Source of the DNA: Neurospora tetrasperma FGSC 2508
Lineage: Eukaryota; Ascomycota; Sordariomycetes; Sordariales; Sordariaceae
Assembly: GCF_000213175.1 (NCBI RefSeq)
Contig: NW_009799179.1
Span: forward strand, 7,673,981 to 7,737,980
Reading direction: 5' to 3'
DNA length: 64,000 bases
Below the pieces are notes generated by a model. It saw only the letters and a list, made by a program, of their open reading frames with translations, searched no databases and was not told the DNA's origin. Below, piece after piece: positions 48,966 through 59,184 of the stretch (position 1 is its first letter; every line of letters begins with the position of its first letter). A program made the position numbers and the translations under genes.

Positions 48966-49526
48966 ATGAAGCTGTCCACTGTTGCGCCGTTCCTCTTGTG
49001 TTCCGTGCATACTGCACTGGCCCAGTCCCTCGCTCCCTCGCCCACTGCTTCGGTTGGCTGCGAGCCTCATGGCGACCACTGGTATGTTGATGTATCCACG
49101 GCGAGTCATGCCCTTGCGGACATTGTAACTGACAACTTCAGGCACTGCGAGGGTCCCAAGGTCACCTCTCTTGCCACGGTCGTGACCGCTGCCAGCGTCT
49201 CATCCGTAGCTGCGACCACCTCCGCAGTCCATGATCATGACGACCATGACCACGACGAGGAGGATCACGACCATGATGGCGAGTCCGCTTCTTCCGTCTC
49301 TTTGAAGCCCAGCCCGACGGAATCCTACGGTTGCGAGGCCCACGGCGACCATTGGCACTGCGCTGGCCACGTCTCGGCAACTAGCACGGCATCTCCCGGG
49401 TCCCAGACACAGACTAGCTCGGTCAACGCGACTGCTCCCACCACCCCTCCCACTGCTGGTGCCGTCCGCCAGGGAGCGTCGGGCTTGGCTGCCGCAGGAT
49501 TGGCCATCATGGCCCTCGCTTTTTGA
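48966..49526 (+). CDS. Predicted GPI-anchored, His/Asp-rich metal-binding protein, two exons, 166 aa
   Basis: Exons 48966-49081 and 49142-49526; 60-nt intron with GTATGT donor and TTCAG acceptor; 501 nt, 167 codons. N-terminal signal peptide (about 1-20, ending TALAQ). Two near-identical blocks, SPTASVGCEPHGDHWHC (25-41) and SPTESYGCEAHGDHWHC (96-112), flank a run of His and Asp (69-84). A Ser/Thr/Pro-rich stretch follows, then a hydrophobic tail (LAAAGLAIMALAF) with small residues before it, typical of a GPI-anchor signal. The motif C-x2-H-x4-H-C is the one in the divergent ZIP transporter, and the intron cuts copy 1 at the same residue and phase as the transporter's introns. Likely role: zinc binding at the cell wall or surface for delivery to the transporter (inference). 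The intron has no stop and is a multiple of three. The ATG at 48966 was chosen because it opens the signal peptide. Confidence 0.88.
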   Translation: MKLSTVAPFLLCSVHTALAQSLAPSPTASVGCEPHGDHWYVDVSTASHALADIVTDNFRHCEGPKVTSLATVVTAASVSSVAATTSAVHDHDDHDHDEEDHDHDGESASSVSLKPSPTESYGCEAHGDHWHCAGHVSATSTASPGSQTQTSSVNATAPTTPPTAGAVRQGASGLAAAGLAIMALAF

Positions 49527-50078
49527 GTTTGAGCTGCAGAGCGTCAGCGAGTTCGGAAGAGCCTGTATACTTCTTGGGAAGATCTGCACATTTCTCCGCC
49601 TCTTCATGTAATCTCAGTTTAGTCAAATGTATAGCCACCGACCCCTTGACGAAAATTGACGATAGCCCTCGTCCTCTTGAGCAAGTTTGAGTCTGGGCAC
49701 CCGATACTCAATATTCACCGATACATCTTTTAATGCTGTGAACGGAATGCGCAATCAATGCGACTGGAACAAGACGCAAAGGATGCGACAGCTGCAGACC
49801 CTCGGTACTCAGCTCGTTGTTCTCGTCGTTTCATTTCCTTCGTGTTGGTGAGGGTGTCGTCGCTCGGTTTCGCCAACTTGCCAACCTATGTGATGGATGG
49901 GTGACTGGGCGCATGGAAGTGAGAACCTTGATGGCCATCGGTCGGGTCGTGGACTTGGTGGGCGATCGGCCGGTTAAAAGAACAAGGTTGTTCCGCAGCC
50001 CCGCCACGCGCTAGCGAATTGGCAAACGGCTTGGCTGTTGGAAATGGCCGCAAAACCCATCGATGCTCATTTCGAATG
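49527..50078. other. 3' flank of the secreted protein gene with one further candidate zinc site
   Basis: Contains TGAGAACCTTGATGGCCA at 49920-49937, an 18-bp exact repeat of 48023-48040. No gene recognised. Confidence 0.5.
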
Positions 50079-51090
50079 CTGGCTTGGGGCCTGATCGGCT
50101 CGCGTGACCGTAACCTCAAAAACGTAACCTTAGATACATCCTATAGGGTGGAGAATTTGCCTTAGTACCTAGATCTTGGCTTTTGGTCAACTAATCCACA
50201 AGAGTAGTGCCTTAAATCCATAAAAGTAGCGCTTTTAACCCCATCTCCTTCTAGTTCCTCCACTCCAAAAAGGTTACGAGGTTACGCAAAGCACCTTTCA
50301 GCTGCTTTGTGTAACCTTTTTAGACGGATACGCTAATGTATTAGAATATGGGCATCTATACTCTTTTGGAGAGACGATAGATGGTCGTTAAACTTCTTAA
50401 AGTTAATCAAATACAACTAAGGATTCTCATCACTATCCACTTTGAAAGTACAATCCAGCCCTGGTAAGTTTGTTGGCGTGTTACTTAACAGGGAATTTGT
50501 ACCTCTTTTCGACATGGGCCTTTAACTAGTCAACTTATATTAACCAAATTATTGATTTTGAGGGTTGCACTTAAGGAGGATGGTTTAGGGAAAGTAAGAA
50601 GCTCTTGTATCCTAAATTAAGGGTAGAAGTGGGTAAAACTGGGTAGAATGGGCGTAGAATCCACTAGATTTAACCTCTTTAACAATGGCTTTGGGGGATT
50701 GAAGGTGGATTTGGTTTAAGAGTGGAGTAAAAAAAAGGCCTTTGTGTATGAGAAAGTCGCTAATTTTACTCTCAGTTCACTTTTCCCCCACTCTCTGACT
50801 CTTTTAGCTAATAAATACCCCTGAACCCCCCTAGTTAGACTAAGAGGGTGAAGAACCAAGCTAACAAACTTTTCAGCATTGGATTGTATAAAGGCTTCAA
50901 GCGTGACCGAGCGTAACCACTTTGTATAAAAGCGTAACCACTTCGAGGGACCACAAAAACCCACAGAAATTCCACAAGATGCCCGGCTTCCCCCCTAAAA
51001 TAGGGAAGGCTCCCGTTTTTAGCTTTTGCATAACTTTGAGGTTACGGTTACGCGGTCACTGTTACGCGAGCCGATCAGGCCCTTGACTTG
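50079..51090. mobile_element. Non-autonomous DNA transposon (about 996 bp) with terminal inverted repeats
   Basis: Element 50087-51082. The left end GGGCCTGATCGGCTCGCGT (50087-50105) is repeated in inverse orientation at 51064-51082, 19 of 19. The similarity continues inward through GACCGTAACCTCAAA after a short insertion in the right copy. Flanking 8-mers CTGGCTTG (50079-50086) and TTGACTTG (51083-51090) agree at six of eight sites, with the two differences being transitions, suggesting an 8-bp target duplication as in hAT elements. At least nine GGTTACG/CGTAACC repeats crowd both ends and one internal inverted repeat (AAAAAGGTTAC...GTAACCTTTTT, 50268-50325). No coding frame. Confidence 0.6.
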
Positions 51091-54000
51091 CTTGACCTTT
51101 TGCACCGGTCCACTATAAACACGGGCCCTTCCTGTGTGTTCCCGTCTCGTTTGTGTTTTGGCAGCGGATTTTGTTCGCAAGCGGCGCGGGCCCTTATCGC
51201 GGATACTGCACGGACCATCAGCCAAGCTGATAACGATGACATCGGCTGGCCATTGGATCTTAGCCAGAATTGAGGACGTCATGTCCTGGCAGACACTCCC
51301 GCTTGCCATGATGATGGAATCAGGAACCACACTTTTTCTGCGGACCACCGCGAAAGCCAATTGTAAACAAGCATCCGGTCTTACGATGTGGTCCGTCTCC
51401 AGAACCCCCTCCTCGAGCCGAGAAGCGACCATTGCCTAGATAGTTACTTGACGGCATTCGACACCGATCCAGCAGCGAAGAGCAGCACTCGTCACTTGAC
51501 ATAAAAGATGTACAAAAACCTGGGCCTTGCTTGCCATGTTCAGCGATTCAAAGCTTCAATGCCGGTGTTCTATCGACCGACTTCCCTACAAGTTTCCGTG
51601 GCCGGATACCGCGTGGAGCTCCCTCGCTACCGGGCTAGCTGGTGGGTGGGCGGACGAGTGGACGCTCGAGTCCTTTTGGCGCCGTGGCGCTCGACTCGGG
51701 TCACGGTACACAACATGGACGAATGGTGTCACGGCTTCAGCGACTGCATGTCCACCCTACTTACGGACTCGGCCGGACGAGCGTTACATACGACAAACCA
51801 ACGGTTCTTCATCCGACATACCGGATGTGGACGATACCAAGTACAGCCAGACAACCGTTCCACGTTAGAGACTTCCTACCTCGGCTCGTCGCCACTGCCC
51901 CGTTGAAAAAAAGTCGCTCGAGACAGGCCACAGCTAATCAAAAATGTCCACACAAATGGTCAGGAACAGCCACTTCCCAAGGCTGCCGAATGGTGAAGGT
52001 CCGACGCTGGCCATCAAGGTGTGATGGCATGGGCGATCCTTCCTTGTCATCTCGGCAAGTCCGCCAGCTTTTCACCAAGATGGAAACCAGGATCCCTAGC
52101 GGCTTAAACACAATGGCATGTCGGACGAGTGACTCGCTCGCCTGTTCGGACCTTTGATCGTTGGTCGCGAGCAACAGGGGTTGTGAAGCTGCGGCTGCCG
52201 GTCCCTTCGTGAGCATCTCGAATTTCGAGCGCGTACAGGATGAAAAGCATGGGTATATAGCCCTTCGCTTCCCCCAGTTGTCAAGCAGCAGCATCAGCAA
52301 TTTTACCGTCGTGAAGTTCACAGAGCAGGTAGGTTGCCGGGTTACAAAGCGTAACAGAAGATTGAAAAGGCGAGCGGGATCATGCCCGAGGGCATCTCCT
52401 AGGGCACTCTGGACAGCCAGGTCACGGTGGTCTTCTCTAGTGGAGAGCCACTAGTTTTCTGACATCGTTGTAAAGACACTCGAATCATGGGTCTTTGACA
52501 GTAAGTTCTCTTCAAGATTTAATCTACACCTCACGGGCGCCTACTGTTGTTCCCGTCATGACCTCCAAGATTACTTCCCCTGCTCCTAGAGGAAGTCCGG
52601 GCTGTTCACTCCTTCAGATTCTTGCGAGCGAGTTTTACAGTCATGCCTGGCAGTTGTTGAAGACCCAGCAGAACCCAGACAAGCTCTACGGATAGTTTTT
52701 AGGGTCACCATGGCATGACATCCTGGTCTCCAACACCTGGCAGGCCATTCAGACACAATTAGGCACAAGTTCCCGGTATTCAATCTTATCACTTCCCTCA
52801 TCTTGGACAAGTAAGTTACCATGCATTCGCTTTCACTTGTGCGGAAGTTTCGACATCAGGCTCCAAGTCAAAGCACCGAGATAGAGTTGGCACTTGAGAA
52901 CACAGCATGCCCATACAAGGAGTCGTCCAGCTTCTAACGACATTCTTTGTCAGAAGCTAGCAAAGCTTCTTTTGCATCATGATGACGACCTCTGATCTCA
53001 GACGTAGGGCAACTTCCGGGAGTCAATACTTCCCGGACCAACAGGACAATGCATTTACTCAACCCTGGCAAAAGAAGTCAAGAAGGGATCAAACATCACT
53101 TTGCCTCTCTGTACCCATTCATATTCATAAGATGTAAAAACCAAGTGCTATAGGCCACAAATTGTAGCTGCCCTCTGTTCAAATTGTGATATATTGTGAT
53201 ATTTGTGCTAGACGAACAATGACTGGTGCTGACCTTGACTCGACTCGGTATGGCTTGTGTGTGAGCCAATACCCTCATGTATCATAACTGGTAAACATGC
53301 TGATGCGGTTGCTCATGATGGGCAACGTCGATATCCACGCCAGGATACCTAGCCGTGGCCCTCCCACACCAGTTCTATGGGTATGTCTCCCGAGCTCGAT
53401 CCCTAACCTAGAGACGATGTTCCATTGAAGTCATGCCGCATACTTAAGTGTACCGAGGCATCACCGAATCATTAAAGCTGCGCAGGCCTCCAACCTAAGA
53501 GTGCTTTGGTGTTTTCCGCTTGTCGTCCTGAGGCAATAGTATAAGCTTCTGTTTTCTTCGAAGGCCGCAAAATTGATTTCAAGACAAGTGCCGCCGGCGA
53601 CTCAAGAGCTTAGCGTCAACTACCTAGTCAGGGACATGAACATGTCGTGAATGGGTGTGTGTGTGCGACGGCCAGTCAGGGTGATACCCGAGAAGTGAGA
53701 AAGCGACAACGACGGGATATCTATTTATTTTGAGCCTCATCCCCTGCTTTACTTCGAACTGGTTCTTCTTTGCAAGAATTCGATGGGTGTAATCCTATGA
53801 TCGAAATGAAGATGCGATCTACACGAGAGGGAGTGTCTGGGAACACAGGACTCTCGAGTGTATTACGGAAGAAAATGGATACTTGGCGGTTTTGAAAGAC
53901 AATTGCGCGAATTCAAGACATCATACTCCTCGAAAACTTCTATCGTTGTCAAACGATGAACTCGAGATCTCAAGTCTTTGAGCTTCATTTTCTGCCTAGC

Positions 54001-54389
54001 GACGATGTCAACAAGTACGAAGCACATAGTTGTGCGTCAACAAAAACAACACAAACATTTCCATTCCGGTTACAGTTTCTGCAAGCAGCCAGTCGCGTGC
54101 ATCATCAAACTTGTTACGGCGACAGTAAGGACGCACCACCAAACCTCTAGAAAAAGAGTATGTGAAAGGACGTCATTCCGCACACAGACACACAGACGCA
54201 ACCCTCTCCCCACCAGATGCCCAGACGGCTTTTCTTTTTTAAACTTTTGAGGCTCAATTCCCCCCAAAAAGAGAATCCCTGCCAGGGATGATCCCGAACC
54301 GACTGCATGCAATTCAGGAACCGAAGATTAAAAAGCCATGGGGAAAAAGTAAGATATAAAAAAAAAATTTGAGCAGATGGATTGCTTCA
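51091..54389. other. 3.3-kb intergenic region, no gene recognised
   Basis: Two open frames of about 130 residues (51508-51906 plus, 51938-52321 minus) show no motifs, signal sequence or compositional support. The region could hold small or non-coding genes that cannot be seen by reading. Confidence 0.45.
54358..54367 (-). terminator. RNA polymerase III terminator of tRNA-Pro
   Basis: Run of ten A on the plus strand, T on the transcribed strand, 22 bases after the tRNA 3' end. Confidence 0.6.
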
Positions 54390-54461
54390 GGGCTCAGCCA
54401 GGGTTCGAACCTGGGACCACTTGCACCCAAAGCAAGTATGCTACCACTACACCACAGAGCC
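54390..54461 (-). tRNA. tRNA-Pro(TGG), no intron
   Basis: Minus-strand cloverleaf: acceptor GGCTCTG with CTGAGCC (one T-T mismatch), D arm TGTAGTGGTAGCA, anticodon stem ACTTGC/GCAAGT around loop TTTGGGT with anticodon TGG at 54427-54429, T arm CCAGG-TTCGAAC-CCTGG. Confidence 0.9.
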
Positions 54462-56758
54462 AGTTGAGCCAAACTTTGTTTATCTGCTCGATTTGTTGAC
54501 GTTAGGTCCCGTTAGTTGCTCTTAGATAGGGGGAAAAGTGCACCGAACAGGCAGGTGCCGTGACTCCTCCGGCGGCTGAGCCCAGGTGTGCCGCGGTGAG
54601 AAAAAGTGGATTCACAAGACCGATCCCCCGTCGGGCTTGGCCTTGATTCGTTCCTGGGATGACAACAGCCCACACTCCGGGTTGGCGGGGCGGGGACTGG
54701 ACCGTTTTGCGTTTGCAATTCAAGTTGCGTTGGCGCCATGCGGTTCCACCCGCCGATTTGGCCTAACGATCCGCAGCAGCCAGGTGGGACTTTTGAAGAT
54801 CTCAGACAGCGATAGCGCGCGGAGAAGGAGGCTCGGGGAGGGGTCGAGGACGGACGAGATGCGGGATATGGATCATGGACCGGAGATGGATGGAGATGGG
54901 ACTGGACCCTGCTGCACGATATCTGTATTTGGCATCATGAAAAAGATGTGTTTCTTTCTCCAGGTCGATAGTCTTACATGCAGATGTGAAACAGTTTGGA
55001 AAATTTATCGCAGTTGCAGGAGCAGAGACTTCACTTTACCGTTGATGGTGAGAAAGATCTTCTTCTTCGACTCCTCTCCAGCCTTTTCGAAGCCGAGATG
55101 CCGCCGAACGACTCACTACACCAAGAAAAAAAAAACCTCTCGATAAGTTCCCGTCTGTGAGGCTGGCGAGCGTCTTTTGTTGTCTTCGAACCAGAGCGTA
55201 GAAGGAAGGGTAAATGCAAACATCAAATTTAGGCAGAGCTGGTGGTCTCATAAAGCGCAAGTATAATTGGGTCTTTTGCTGGGCATCGATAATAACTCGG
55301 GCTCGTCAGTCTGACTCTGCGCCTGCGGTGCTACAACAAAATGCCTCGGCCAGTCTTGACGTCTCTACTGAGAAAGGAAAACCGAAAGTCGCCGACTTCG
55401 CTAGCGGGATAGCCTCCAATCACCTACATACATATCAAGATCTTCAACAGCTGTCGACATAGGTCGTCTCAGAATTTTCGCAGATCTCACGATTCGCGCG
55501 ATAATAGCGTACAGGAATTGACGTCCGATGCTGATGTCTCCTGCCGTGGTTGCTTGCGGGGAGGGGTCGGGATGTCTTTATATGGAGCACCGAAGAAACT
55601 CGTCCCAGAACGATCTCAACCACACATTTGGGCGAACATACATATGATGGTCAAAAAGAAAGACCCACGACGGCTTGGACGGCTTTCCTCGCTCGCAGAT
55701 AACTGGACAAATAGTCCTTCTCCGCACTTCCATACCTGCCTCTAAACAAGTCGAAGGCGAAACAAGCGAAACCATTCGCACGAATCCCTCTCTCTCACAG
55801 GCTCACACAGTTGATGGGCACTGCGACATTGGATAAAAAGAAAGAACAAGAAGACTCTTTCATTTGTTCGGCACGGTTAGTTTGGAATATCAAGCGAACG
55901 AATAAGTGCCCGACTGCGACTGCGACTATGACGACCTGGTAAGTTCCTCTTTGCCGAAAACGATCCCAAGGTGCTTTCCCCGCCCCATGAGCCGCGCGAA
56001 GATCCATTCACACTCGGCGAACCGCAAAACTGCATCAGAAGCAGTATAGTGCATGCATGAAGTGTCGAGTGGTTCAATCTGCGCTGCGGGCGCTGGTGGC
56101 GAGCGAAACCACTGGCTGCAAGATGAGTGCCACTTCACCACTTAAACTGGATCTACTAGTCTAAGGTAGCTTCCACTTGCATGCAACAGAATAAAGAGTG
56201 GAAGAGAAAAAATTTGAGCAAAGAGGAGGAGAAAGAAAAAACCCGGCACGTCGAACAACTGGACTGGCTTCATTGGCTTATAAAATTGTCAACAATGGAG
56301 ACGACGTTGTAATATCATTTCCTACATAGATGATGGTAAGACTAGATAGAGGCTTTTTTAAAACTGCTGGATGTGCTGCTATTCCCGCGCGCCTGGAGTT
56401 GTCCAGCTTTCGATATTGTCAATCTGGACTTACTACACACAACCAAAGTTCGACGATATTTTCGCATCGCTGGTCCTTTCTTTCTACAGGAGTATTGAGC
56501 AAACATCGGGCCCAGAGAACTGCCGAAGCTTAGAGTGTAGCCAAAGTCGACTCGTCAGCAGTTGGGCTTTTATTGTATTCGCATCCATATTGCAGCGCCG
56601 ACAAAGACAGCCGCCAAGACCCGCTGAGCTGCTCGCGAAGTGCAAGACAAACAGAGAAGTCAACGACAAGTCGACTACAACTCACCGCAACACGGAAACA
56701 GTCGGCACCCGCCCGCCCCGTTGTTGAGCTGGTCTCAACCACCTCTCCGGGTATCACC

Positions 56759-56760
<2 letters not shown>
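54462..56760. other. Intergenic region, no gene recognised
   Basis: Divergent side of tRNA-Pro and upstream of the 226-residue gene. Several open frames of 60-186 residues on both strands, none with recognisable features. Confidence 0.45.
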
Positions 56761-56809
<49 letters not shown>

Positions 56810-56848
56810 CCTCAAACCAAGAGAAAAAAAAAAAAAAAAAAAAAAAAA
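56761..56848 (+). repeat. (ATC)n microsatellite followed by a 25-base A run
   Basis: About 16 ATC repeats (56761-56807) and then A25 (56824-56848), ending 12 bases before the next start codon, so probably within the mRNA leader. Confidence 0.85.
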
Positions 56849-56860
56849 TAAGCCTGCGCC

Positions 56861-57541
56861 ATGCCGACATTAGCAGCCATAGACGTCTCGGTCTGTGACG
56901 ACCAGATAAGCCTCGTCTTTTCGCACCGCGCCCTCGCCGCCGCCTACGCCGCTTACCTCGAAGCCGAAGATTCGCGGCCGCCCTATGCGCAGGCTGTGCC
57001 AGGCTACCGACGACTTGCCGTGTTTCATGCCGCCTCCAAAGAAGTCACACTAGCCATGCCCAGCTTCCTCACCTGGTTCATCACCATGCGGCAACCGGAT
57101 GACGAAGACAGCGTAACATTTACTTTCTCAGACGAGGATGAGGAGCAAGCCAGGGCGTGGGCAGAGAGCGTGGTTCTTTTCGAGCCCCCGGTGCCGCCGG
57201 GAACGGTGTACGATTTGGAGGACGGTGTTAGGCAGCTGCATGTCAAGAGGCTGTGGAACAGGGGGAAGTTGTTGCAGAGGCTGGAGGAGCTGAAGAAGGT
57301 TAGGAGCCGGGTTACGACGGTATGCTCCCTAAAGTCGACGAGATCATCGCCACGGTCGTCGCCAAAAGAGGGATCCAAAGATGGTGTGCCGTGGTATGAG
57401 CGGCAGGATTATGGATATGGATATCGATATGCAGGGGTCGGGCAGACGAAGGAGTTGACGATCTTGGCGCCGTTGCCGAAGCGGGTGGCGCTGCTGCCCC
57501 ATACAACGACGGCGGGACTGTTTCATGAAGAATGGTGGTGA
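56861..57541 (+). CDS. Hypothetical protein, 226 aa
   Basis: Function not recognised. A single open frame starting in the good context GCGCCATGCC. The N-terminal 125 residues look globular, with Ala/Leu/Tyr-rich helices (ALAAAYAAYLEAED) and an acidic patch (DEDEEQA). Then comes a basic helix (VKRLWNRGKLLQRLEELKKV), a Ser/Arg-rich stretch (STRSSPRSSPKEGSK) and a Tyr/Gly segment (DYGYGYRYAG). It ends FHEEWW. The absence of stops in a GC-rich frame and the ordered domain support a real gene. No intron signals noticed. Confidence 0.68.
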   Translation: MPTLAAIDVSVCDDQISLVFSHRALAAAYAAYLEAEDSRPPYAQAVPGYRRLAVFHAASKEVTLAMPSFLTWFITMRQPDDEDSVTFTFSDEDEEQARAWAESVVLFEPPVPPGTVYDLEDGVRQLHVKRLWNRGKLLQRLEELKKVRSRVTTVCSLKSTRSSPRSSPKEGSKDGVPWYERQDYGYGYRYAGVGQTKELTILAPLPKRVALLPHTTTAGLFHEEWW

Positions 57542-59184
57542 TCATCTTGGTGCCTGGGGAAAAATACATGGAAGAAGGGAAAAGGATCTGTACATGACGT
57601 CATATTCCGGCAGGCGGGCAGATAGGCAGGCGTTTTGCTTTTTGGGATACCTAGGTTCTAGATAGCGAAGCGAGGCGTTTGTCGTTTGATTTTACGGTTT
57701 CCTTTGGAGAGGGAGGGCATAGACTGAGATGAATCGAAGCTGTCTTTCTGTCTGTTGAACCACGTTATCCCCGGTATGCATGGTGCCCGTTCATCGCTAT
57801 TTCTGCCGCGAGTGTTCGTTACACAGAGCTTACGTTGTGCAACGTGTGCTTGCATCGATACATCTGGTAATGACAACCGGCAATTCCAATCTTCTCTTCT
57901 GTTGATAGTCCTTTCTTTTTATTGCAGGAACAGATTGCCGATTTCGCAAGGCAGTGATCCTGGCAGATCCTCGCTTATCTCCCCTGACAATCATATCGAT
58001 CGCATGTCTCAGCCATGATGGCACTTGCGCGTACATTTAGCGGACGGTATACCGAGGAGCGGGCCGGTCAAGAGTGTACCTAGACCGTTGCGCGCTCGTG
58101 GTCATCACGTTTTTCTTGGAGGCATTTCGTGGTGCGAATCATGGTCGCTGCCAAGCCGGACATTCAACGATTGCTGCTCATATCGTGATTCGTCGTTCGA
58201 AGGTCGTTGGTTCGTATCCGATTCATCTGCGAACCTTTGTGTGGTCACTTGACACTCTGGAAGACTTCTTGTATGGTGTCACTACATGGTTATGCTCGTG
58301 AACAATTGGAAAAAGAACAGGTACAAACTCCAAACTCCAGGATGCCTTGCCTCGGCAAGCGGGCCCAAATCATCCGGTGTGTTGGGTTCCTTAGCCTCAC
58401 CATTTAGTGTACACTAAGACCGGAGGCCGCTCCCGTCCAGGCAGTTTTGACCCACGCGGGGCTGAGCTTGGCACGAACGCAACGTCATCCGATTCATATT
58501 TATAGCGCAGCCACGCTCCAATCCACTGAAGAACAGAGAGAAACGTCGCCGAATCCTCTCCAGGCGGCAGCCGCAAAAAACACCAGTCTTCAAAAGTCCG
58601 TCAGGTTGCCTGGGCAGGGCATCCGAGTCCTCAATTCTTTAGCTTGGAGGAACTTGTTATCTCCAACCTCCCCGCACTTCGGACTTGAGCAAACCTCGGT
58701 CAACATGGCAGCATTTGTTTCAGCGCTAAAACTTGCTTGTGCGCGGCCGTTGCCAGCAGATCTCCCGGCGTGGTTCCTGGCTGTGTGCCACTCCCAAGTT
58801 TAAACGTGGATCCAGTGGACGGGATTCGAGCAATAATACGAGGTCGAAGAGCTTCACTAACCATAAGAATTCCCTTTATGAGTATTCAATTGGTGTACCA
58901 GTGAGGTGATCGCACTATCTCAGCCACCTTCGCACCGTACTGCTACTCCATTTTTTGAATCCTTCTCTGACGACACCCACTCAGATCTACACAACATCTG
59001 CAGCTATCTTGACTCGAGTGAGTCCACACGAGCTTTGTCCGGTTTGTTGGGAAGGCCTCCTGCTTCACCGTATTACACCTATTTAAGAGTCTCGTCAACT
59101 GTCCACTTCGTTTGCTTTGACTTCGTTCGTCCTCTGTAGCCAGAAGGCTCCCCGAACCCATCCTCGGTACCTTACACCACCAGC
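57542..59184. other. Intergenic region between the two hypothetical genes
   Basis: A TATA-like TATTTAAG lies near 59080, about 105 bp before the next start codon. The 118-residue frame at 58447-58803 has no supporting features. Confidence 0.5.

Noticed and set aside
51508-52321. Two frames of about 130 residues on opposite strands
   Set aside because: Arg/Trp-rich or patchy composition, no motifs and no intron logic.
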